Of a DNA stretch of 64,000 bases, positions 56,105 through 64,000 are shown one piece after another. Under the pieces are notes generated by a model that worked only from the letters and a program-made list of their open reading frames with translations, made no database searches and was not told the DNA's origin. The first letter of the stretch is position 1. Each line of letters begins with the position of its first letter. Source of the DNA: Ottelia alismoides (taxonomy: Eukaryota > Streptophyta > Magnoliopsida > Alismatales > Hydrocharitaceae); the NCBI GenBank assembly GCA_037367405.1, contig JAZKJV010005542.1, positions 186,001 to 250,000 on the forward strand, given 5' to 3'. The position numbers and the translations under genes were made by a program.

Positions 56105-56665
56105 GAGGGCTAGGGTAGTCTTCCATGGTACATCATTAAGAGTTGTGCAAGGTTACAACTCTCTCTCTCTCATATTCTCGCCCTCTCTATTTCTCTCCTC
56201 CAAAAGATGGTCGTCCATCTTGTGTTGAGAAAGGAGAGACTCTCGGCTTCTTCTTCGACGACTCGTGGATCTCCATCTTCTTTGGAGTTGCTTACTCTAA
56301 AGGAAGACGACGGATTTCGTTTGACGAAATCGGGGGAGCCATCGCTTGGATCTTCATCGAGGATTGCGGGAAGGAACGTGACTCATCATCGCGCCCGTAA
56401 GTGCATTCATCGTGGATCGGACTTAAGACAGGAGGATCTCTACTTTGGGATCTCACGATCACAACCACACTTCAAGAGGTATTCCTTATACTTTGTGGTT
56501 TGATGAAACGATCCGAGAAGTGTTCTCGTGATCATGTGGTTTCATCTTTAGTTTAAAAAATTTCAATTTCCGCTGCATCTAGCGACTAGTGCGACTAGTT
56601 GCCCCGATTGCATACGATGCGATCAACACGCTTCCGTGATGCGCTTGAATTCTCAATATCCTTCA

Positions 56666-57519
56666 GCATGTTCCACTCGCGGCAGCAGGGCCCCCCACCT
56701 TCCCATCAGCAGCAGTAATACCGGCATGGTCAGTAGGGCCAGTACAGGACTTCATCCTCGAGTCAGTATCAAGCAGCCCAGCCCACTAGTGAATTGGAGT
56801 CCCTTAACTTGGTAATACAGACCCTGAATGATAGGGTCCAACAAATCCAGAAGGACTATCTGGATATGGGAACTGATCTGAATCGTGTTTCTCGTAACCA
56901 GGACCAGTAGATGGCACCAAAGACCCCAATTCCCGCTCAGGTTCAGGCCAATCCGAACAGCTTAAATCAAGGCCACAACCGACCACGAGATCAGGTATAC
57001 TATTCAGATAACTCTATCTGAACATGAGATCCTTTCGTACGATAATGTAAACCATATGTCCCTCGGGAGCGGAAGGACCATGATCATACCTGATCGGGCA
57101 CGGGCACCGGAGGAAGAAGCCACCAAGTCTCTACCTGAGGAGAACTTGGAGGCAGAGGAGCAGCAGCACCACCACCACCACCACCGGCAGAAGAAGAGGA
57201 CTTCTGAGTCCTCAAAGAAGCAAGGGAACCGCACTAGTAGGGAGTCCAACGAGACCGACGAAGAGCTCGCACCTCCATCTGAGTAGGATATTCCAGCAGT
57301 TGCGGAGAATGCATCACCGATCTTGCAGCAGAAGTATTCTTTTCGTCATAATCAGAGTTCGAGTTAGTTTCAGAGTCTGAGTCATGTACAGAACTCAGTG
57401 CCAATTTTGAATGAAAATCTTTCAGCTTCCGAATCTGAGTTGGAGTCAATAATCTCCTTCCCCCGAGCTCTTAAGGGTGGAAAGAAGAAAACTAAAAAAT
57501 AGAAAAAGATGACCCTGAG
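56666..57519 (+). pseudogene. gag spacer of element G2, continued after K
   Basis: Gln/Pro-rich sequence resumes, then LNLVIQTLNDRVQQIQKDYLDM (about 56805-56870), a helix that could form a coiled coil. From 57056 to 57286 an acidic stretch with a His run (codons CAC/CCA near 57165-57188) is open, and the frame continues with single stops near 57285, 57364 and 57499. It ends in a Lys-rich GGKKKTKK just before the protease part. Confidence 0.7.
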
Positions 57520-57760
57520 ATGGCAGAGTTCTGCAATAAACACATCAAGGTCACAATCCCCTTTGATAATTATGTGGAGATGACACATGCATTTCAGAAA
57601 TACCTTAAGGTGAGATGCAGACCTATTAGGGTTAACAGGAAGACCAAAAGCCGTGTTGAGAAACACGTCCTGTCAGTAGCCACAACTTACGCAATAAAGA
57701 ATTTGTTTCCAAGGAAACGAAGAGACATGGGTGCACATTATGTAGAGTCATGTCGATGAC
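57520..57760 (+). pseudogene. N-terminal part of the protease region of G2
   Basis: Eighty open codons end with RVEKHVLSVATTYAIKNLF, corresponding to RSERHILTMATALAITHRP of element A and HQKSENHILTMTIVHAIGKL of H, just before the catalytic Asp. The frame stops at 57757 and the active-site segment never follows. Both the loss and the following sequence show that this element was cut here. Confidence 0.8.
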
Positions 57761-57935
57761 ACTATGTTTGCTCTAAATTTTCTGAATCAACCCAAAGTTG
57801 TTCCTTTGCCTCCATTTGTTCGACCTTGGACTTGTCCGGGATATAAATTTAAGCTGAGTCCTCTTCACAGAGACATTTGATTCAGTTCTGCATGATTCGC
57901 TAAGAACCCGTATTACAACGAGTACAAATTATATC
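57761..57935 (+). other. unassigned segment with a short open frame
   Basis: A 38-codon plus-strand frame (57764-57880) encodes Pro-rich sequence such as VVPLPPFVRPWTCPGYKF. It does not continue the protease and I recognise no relative. It could be a fragment of another insertion or of G2 after a deletion. Confidence 0.3.
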
Positions 57936-59222
57936 ACGTATTTAGCAACATGTCAGTGACATATTGCACATCTCCCCCTCTATTTTTTGTATTTTCTACA
58001 AAATAACTTTCAATTGAGGTTGTAATATTTCTATAAAATTTATGTTGAGGACCCCAAGCTTTTGTTTGTTTGCACTTTAGTCCATTCCACATCACCTCAC
58101 GTGTTTATACGCATGAGGGGCGGGAATTTTACGTTGTCCCCCTTCAGATTTGTGCATTTCATTTTGGTCCGAGAACTTTAAATATCATTGTATTTATTTT
58201 TTGTAAATTTGCATACTTGGCTCTATTGTTCTGGATATTTGCATTTATACCCCTAGTAGTGTAGAATCTATTTTAATTGTGGGAAAATTCCATGTATGCC
58301 CCTCAACTTCTCTAAAGGGTTATTAAATGCTCTGAAACTTCTTGTAAATAGCAACCAGGTCCCTATATTGTAGATTTAATTTTGATTTTGTATTTTAACA
58401 TCTAAAATTATCCTTTATTATCAAATATTTTTGCAAAATATAAAGTAAAACTTGTAAATTTTGAAAACCTAGAAAAATTTATAAAATTTCTAAAAATTCA
58501 TAAGAAAATTAAGATTTTTTTATAAGTATCTTAATTTTCTTAATATTTTCTAGAAGTCGGGAAAATTAAATTTCAGCTCAATCTGATTTGATGGATATGT
58601 ATTAAGCCCATTTCAAATTCTCTGATTTACTATTTTGTTTATTTATGTATGTATTTATTTAAAAATCCATAAAAAATCTCAAAAATTCTCCCAAAATCTA
58701 AAAAATAGAGAAAATCATGTTATACCCAAAATATTTTATTTATAATTTTTTTTATTTTTTTCTCTTTTTTGAAAATCTAAACATCCTTGTTATCTGTTTC
58801 AATATATATTATATATTATATTAATCTTTATTGTATTTTATTTAAAAATCAAAATTAAAAAATTGTAAAATTAAAACATAAAAAATATAAAAATTAAATA
58901 CTCACAAATTTATTTAAAAATTAAAAATATAAAAACATCCTAAGTTGTTTGTTCAATTTTGTTATTCTACCTCGTATGCTCATTTGTGGTTTGAGCCTTG
59001 CTACTTGCATTTTATACACATTCTTTGTGGGGTATGATAATTTTTAGCTCACCTACTTTTATTGCTTAATTACTATTGTGGGTTAATTTTTGATATTGCA
59101 CTTGAGTTTATTGTTGAAAGTTGAGAGAGGCATCGATATAGCAATTATCGGATCTGACTTGTCAAACACCGCAAGCCCTTCAAGACTGGATGTTAGATAC
59201 ATTTGATTCTAGCGCTCTTTCA
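57936..59222 (+). mobile_element. 5' LTR remnant of element H
   Basis: From about 57965 the sequence follows the U5 ladder of LTR A (TTTGCA and CCCC units, CCTCACGTG dyad near 58096) and then AT-rich U5 up to the decayed PBS. Most of U3 and the GC-rich middle are missing, leaving about 1.3 kb of an expected 3-4 kb. CGTATTTAGCAACAT at its left edge resembles the left edge of G1/G2 (CGAGTATTTAGCAGCAT), so the loss may be internal. The exact left end is uncertain. Confidence 0.6.
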
Positions 59223-59224
59223 AA

Positions 59225-59242
59225 TGGCGTCATTGTCGGGGA
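59225..59242 (+). other. decayed tRNA-Asp primer-binding site of element H
   Basis: TGGCGTCATTGTCGGGGA differs from the perfect site at 45030 in three places, two C-to-T and one G-to-A, the pattern of methyl-cytosine deamination. Confidence 0.85.
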
Positions 59243-60433
59243 GCATTATTTTGTAGAGCATAGATTAGACACTTAGATCATTTTGTCATAATTTCATTTC
59301 ATTGTGTATTTTTCTCTCTTCATTCTACTTTTATCTGAGATTATTTTGACTATCTTCTTCCCGCTTATCAAGGGAGGATTCTTTGGAAATTAGACACATC
59401 CGAGAGCCGCAGAGATTGGTGGTTCTTTACCCACCGCTGGGAGAGAGTAGAAGAGGACATAAGAAGACAAGTAGAATCTTCTTATCATAAATTTAGTTTA
59501 AATTTTTGTGTAAAAGAGATTTATTCATTAATTTGTAAAGGACATCAAAATGTTAGGCCTTTTGCATGAAATTTACTCAAAACAAGTGAAAACCATAAAA
59601 ATTTAAAAAGAGATTGTTAGGAAAACCTAGACCTAATTAAAATTAATTAATTGAAATTCATCATTTTGTTGTCACAACACCATCATTGTATTCAGGTACC
59701 TTCTAGACAGAGTGAGGTGTGGTCCTTAAGGAAATGACCCCAAATCCTAGCTTGGATATTGCCTTGTCTATCACCTTGATACATGAAGTATTGCTTATAT
59801 CGTACGTGGACGAGTAGGGCTTAGTCTGCTTGCGAATATGGTATGAAGTATCGAGCATGGGCCATTCCCTCACGAGAGTGTCTGTCTCATCGTCTCGTGT
59901 CCGAGTAGGTTCTCGTCTGCTTGCAGACTTGGTCCCAAGTACTTGTTTTGCTTGCAGCTTCCCCTCTACTTCTTTTGATGAGTAATGATCCAGATTCGAT
60001 AACAAGGACCTTCAAAAAGTGCAGGCTACTGGTTCCAAATGAAGTAGGAAGTACATGATACTCTTCCGCCAGTACTTACTTACTTATATGATTAATCGCT
60101 AAGTACTAATTGACAAGATTGCCTGATACAACCAATAAAATTGAAAAGATGATTGTTGAACTCCTACGGCTCAATGTGTTTAGTTGGAATCAACCCATGT
60201 TTTGTAGTTTGATTGATTAGTTTTAAACAGGTCAGATCAAAAATATCATGTCTTTGTGCCTTTCATTTCTTACTTCTCTTACAACTTCTTTTTTTTGCCC
60301 TGCTCATTTCGGAGCCTTCATTCCCATATCTCTTGAATTATTCACTTCCTTCATCTATTCCATCATCCACTTCTTTTTCTTTCCCAAGATGTTGCATCCT
60401 GGATGATTTTGTTCGGACCTTGAGAACACCTAC
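59243..60433 (+). other. untranslated leader of element H
   Basis: About 1.2 kb between PBS and gag, similar in length to element A's leader. A GAGAGAGTAGAAGAGGAC purine run is near 59442. The 100-codon minus frame at 59703-60005 shows no known motif and is antisense to the element. Confidence 0.45.
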
Positions 60434-62700
60434 ATTGATTCCTAGATGACAACATCTTCAATAATGTGGTGTGATCTCCAAAAAGTAAGTTCGGATCATG
60501 CGGAATTCGCTTTGGACTCCCCAATCTTCACTCATTTTGAGGATCGAGATGGCCCTTGTCCTGATCTTCCCCTTCTACTACTTTCTTTTCACCAATAAAT
60601 CCATTGTTCGAGATAGACTTTTATCTCGAACTTGCCTCTTCTTTTCTGAGGATTAATCGGGTCGTATTTCCCAATGTAGATTCTTCACCCATTCTAAAGC
60701 CTGAGTTATAGGTTGATATTGAGATATCTCCCCAAAAAGAGACAAGAGACCAACTTCAGATGATACTGTGTACTAGAATGAGGTCAACAACCAGTTGCTA
60801 GCATCAATCCAGGCCATTCAACAACAGTTACAGACCAAGATCTTGCCAAGTTGTATTCAGAGAGATGCTCAATGATATGAGCAGGTACTGAGAAAATCGA
60901 GGAGGGGAGGATGAGGATCATCATGGTGGAAATGATGATGACCAGCCTAATGGAACCCATGGAGGGGAGGAGAGAGTTGGGTAGCCCAAACCAACTTTGA
61001 AGGAGACATACAACCCTAGCGTTGTCCAAGTTAATGAGTGAATCCGGATACCTACAATCTATGGACACTTCGAGTTGAATCCATTATTGCTACGTCTTTT
61101 TCCAATCTTCCATTGCAACATGAATGAAGAGCCCTATATTCACCTGCAGCAATTCAACATGGTATGCAACATTATGCACTATCCTAGCATTCCATTAGAG
61201 GTAGTAAAGATGACTACCTTCCCATTTATCCTTCAAGATAAGTCTATTTACTAGATCAATCACCTTGGGAAGGTGGTGATGACTTGGGAGGAATTGAAAT
61301 CAAGATTATTGCACAAGTACTATCCCTAATGTCATCCGAATCAGACGCGAGCCTTGATCTCCAACTTCTCTCATATATCCCATGAATCGTTTCATGAGGC
61401 ATGGGAAGATTCAAAGATCTCATGGAGAAGGGCCCCCATCATGAATTGCCGAAGATCTGCTTGGTTCAGAACTTCTTTGGGGGGTTCAGCCACCTTATCT
61501 TCGTCATGTGTGTTCCAAAAATATCAAGTGATCATGCGCAAGCCAGTCGATGCATTATCTTATCATGAAGAAGGGAGAGATGAGTTCCAACCTCAGCATC
61601 ATTGGGAACCATCTACCTAAGGTAGACATAATCGGAAAAATGATGACAAGACATTGAAATTAAATGTGATCGAATAAAGAACAAAATCGTTGGACAAGCT
61701 CGATCATATTTCCAAGAAGCTTGAGTTCTGGTGAGCACCATCCATGCATGCCAGTCTATGAAGGAACCAGTTGAGCACTCTACCGAATCGAAGAAGCCAT
61801 CCCATCAACAGATTCAAGGGGAACCCTAGTCAGTTATGCATGTATACTACGTGCAGAGACCCGATTAGGGATGTCATCGCCACACCAGCAGATGGTATTA
61901 TACCATCCATAGCCCTAGGCTTATTCTGAGCATTTCTATCCACTACTGCATAGATCCAGGAAGTGAATGTCACGTGGGCCAATGAACAAGCTCCGACTCA
62001 TCCTGGAGGACAACCACAGGGTCCGACCAATGCTATGTGACCATTCATTCCTCATCAAGGTGGATGGAAGTTCCAACCACAACAACAATACCATCAGTTT
62101 CCACACTAAAACAACAACTAGAGACAACATCAGTACCAACAGCTGGCATATCGCTCATCGTACTATTAGCAGCAGCCGACTGCTCAATATCAAAAATATT
62201 TCCTCCCTCCTCGTTATAAACAACAATCATTCCCTCCTCATCAATCCCAGTACTACTAGCACCCGTCGCAGTATCACCAGCCTCAGCTCCCTTTGAATGC
62301 AGAATCTTCATAGGTTGCTTTGTGAACCCTTTTATGGACTACTTGGCTTAGTTGATAAATAACATGAATGAGATGAGATAGAAGATTGATGACCTTATTA
62401 CTGCAAATACAGTCATTCCTGCGTGAGTAGAGGAGAACCCCAACAACTTCAGATGAAAGGAGTAGGTAGACCAAAGTGTAATACCACCTCTCGAATCAGG
62501 CATAAATTCCTTTATATTATCTAGTAATGTTGTTAATCTCAGGAGTGGAAGAATACTACAGTCATCAACTTTAGCCAAGGAGAAAAGTCAAGTTTTTGTG
62601 TACTCGTCTTCATCACTAGCAGTTGAACTAGAACTAAAGTCTAGATCTGATGAGAAAGGAGAGGCACCATCACCATCAACAAAAAGAAAATTTTGAAGAA
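60434..62700 (+). pseudogene. gag of element H, heavily decayed
   Basis: A possible start is the ATG at 60447 after TTGATTCCTAG. The recognisable core runs from FELNPLLLRLFP (about 61070) through EEPYIHLQQFNMVCNIMHYP, MTTFPFILQDKS, VMTWEELKSRLLHKYYP to SFHEAWED (about 61385-61410), matching G2 and B gag in order. Downstream is a Gln/Pro-rich spacer (61980-62290). Stops and frame changes are frequent, so no open piece exceeds about 90 codons on the sense strand. Several antisense frames in this stretch are incidental. Confidence 0.75.
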
Positions 62701-62975
62701 AATAAAAAAGAATGAAGCAATAACATCCAAGGCAGTGCCGATGCAGCCAAGAAGAAGCCATCAGTTGATCCCGTGCAAGCTGACACATCTGAATTTCCTG
62801 TTTTTATTATAGCTGCTATTATTGATGGTAGCACTATGATCAACCCTCACTCTCTAAATAAGAACAGTTTTTTGCATGAAAATTAGATTTTTGCTGATGT
62901 GTGTGTTCCATTTCCAGATGCTTTGAAATCAAAAACCTTAAAAAATAATTCTTTGATCCCAACATCGTAGAACTA

Positions 62976-63540
62976 TTGCAAAACATTATGTTGAAGATGT
63001 CACTATTAAAAGCCATGGAGTACATGCCAGTAATGAAGAAAGGATTGAAAGATCCATGTACTACAAATTATCAACCCCGCAAAACCAGGCACCAAAAATC
63101 AGAAAATCATATTCTTACTATGACTATTGTTCATGCTATCGGCAAGCTCCCGGTAAAGAAGGACACTGGAGAGCCTCTCATCATATGCAAGATGTTCAAC
63201 CAAAAGTTTGAAAGAACACTCCTCGATAGTGGATCATCGATTAACCTGATGCCTACATTACTGCTTAAAGAATTTGGGTTGGGACTGCTAAAGTCGACAA
63301 GAATGATTCTGCAGTTCGGAGACACTACTGTGAAGTGATCAAGGGGAATTTTAGAAGATGTCATTATTATAATCCAAGGGATGCAGTTCCATGTGGATTT
63401 CATTGTGCTTGATATGGACACCTCAGCACCCCTTCTTCATACCATGATCATTTTGGGATGGCCATTCCTCTGAATGAGTGAAGCAGCGGTTGACTATGGC
63501 ACCGGAAAGATCACATTTCGCTTAAGTAGAGATAATGTAT
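62976..63540 (+). pseudogene. protease of element H
   Basis: An open 120-codon piece begins with LLKAMEYMPVMKKGLKDPCT, has a basic stretch and ENHILTMTIVHAIGKLPVKK, then the active site ERTLLDSGSSINLMP with Asp at about 63222. After a TGA at 63336-63338 the frame continues with GILEDVIIIIQGMQFHVDFI and MIILGWPFL, where ILGR has become ILGW (C-to-T class). The catalytic motif is intact, but two stops prevent a full product. Confidence 0.88.
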
Positions 63541-64000
63541 TAATTGAAATGATCCACCCAAGTTCACAGAATCCATTTCAGATGAGAGTGAGCAGATGCA
63601 GAAAAAACATAAGATTGTGACTTTTTGGCAGAAAGCAGAGAGATACATTTTTATTTTTGGATGATATTGAAACTCAGGAATTCTTCTCAAAAGAAAAGTC
63701 CCTAGAATGTGCATTAGAATTTCTCTTTGTCCTTGAAGATGATGTTCTTACTGATGTGTTATCTATTTATGTTGAACTGAGTAAATTGAATACTTCCCCG
63801 TCAGAGCAAGATGAATTCCTTGCACATCTTTTAGATGTTTTGTGCTTTGAGCCAGAAACACTTCAGGTGGACAACACCGTCTATAGAGCTTACATGGGTC
63901 ACAATTGTTAAAGTTCCCATAGAGTCGACTCCAACCCTTCCAAAGCTGATGTCATTACCTTCATCGATGAAGTACACCTTCCTTGCAGGTGAGAAAATAT
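63541..64000 (+). pseudogene. PR-RT linker of element H, running out of the window
   Basis: An acidic open piece (63657-63911; for example FVLEDDVLTDVLSIYVELSK) follows the protease, as in B and C where an acidic linker leads to RT. RT should begin soon after the window end if H is an ordinary autonomous-type copy. Confidence 0.65.

Larger units (their letters stand above)
54151..56665 (+). mobile_element. solo LTR K, unrelated to the other LTRs
   Basis: A 2515-bp block begins TGAGCCC and ends CCTTCA inside G2's gag, flanked by ACATG (54146-54150) and GCATG (56666-56670), a probable 5-bp target duplication with one G/A difference. Removing it restores the gag frame (Cys-Ser-Thr-Arg follows the Gln run). 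A TATA box (TATAAAAG, 56097-56104) puts U3 at about 1.95 kb and R-U5 at about 0.55 kb. No coding domain lies inside. An alternative start is TGTTATTGC (54181) with an end at GATCAACA (about 56637), but that lacks a duplication. Superfamily cannot be told from the LTR alone. Confidence 0.75.

Noticed and set aside
1..64000. tRNA, rRNA or organellar insertions
   Set aside because: No cloverleaf-like set of A and B boxes or rRNA-like sequence noticed on reading; the only tRNA-related sequences are the two primer-binding sites. A tRNA scan would settle this.

Overview
The window looks like plant nuclear DNA made entirely of transposable elements; I see no host gene, rRNA, tRNA or CRISPR array. 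The recognisable coding sequence is Ty3/gypsy (Metaviridae) gag, protease (PR), reverse transcriptase (RT), RNase H (RH) and integrase (IN). It resembles the plant Athila lineage: a primer-binding site matching the 3' end of tRNA-Asp, PR motifs of the LLDSGSSINLLP type, an FMDD RT box and a D-D35-E integrase. The LTRs are large (about 2.7-3.9 kb), with an AT-rich U3, a GC- and CT-rich middle and an AT-rich U5. Nearly every copy carries stops and frameshifts, many of them C-to-T or G-to-A changes, as expected of methylated, silenced repeats.

Layout (letters are my labels). L (+) 1-2870, LTR cut by the window edge. D (+) 3200-8495, PR-tail remnant, hairpin array, 3' region, 3' LTR. F (-) 8496-9598, 3' end only. 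E (-) 9599-16053, 3' LTR to IN. C (-) 16054-26237, 3' LTR, IN, RH, RT, PR. G1 (+) 26238-29375, LTR. J (-) 29376-30621, LTR piece. G2 (+) begins 30622-31529, is interrupted by B, and resumes at 51971-57760 with gag and part of PR; it contains the solo LTR K (54151-56665). B (-) 31530-51970 is an almost full-length element with a probable target duplication (CCGCA/TCGCA) and the matching G2 target sequence on both sides. A (+) 41166-about 49570 lies inside B. H (+) about 57936-64000+ has an LTR remnant, decayed PBS, gag and PR.

Reading junctions from left to right, each element seems to sit in the one before it: E in F, C in E, G1 in C, J in G1, G2 in J, B in G2, A in B. Only B and K show both ends here, so the rest of the nest is inferred and predicts the missing halves beyond 64 kb.

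Most unusual observations: (1) every 3' region seen past the last ORF carries several stem-loops whose 3' arm copies the polypurine tract, AAGTATAGGGGGG, that primes plus-strand synthesis at the 3' LTR. (2) Element A has an intact 727-codon ORF (PR-like core, basic patch, three FVPFxFD repeats) but no gag core, RT, RH or IN; the remnant D has the same ORF-tail-to-hairpin layout, suggesting a non-autonomous subfamily. (3) In G2 the TATA box lies 260 nt before the gag ATG with no U5, PBS or leader; in the sister LTR G1 the same interval ends exactly at a CAG/GTAAGT splice donor, which suggests a copy derived from spliced RNA.
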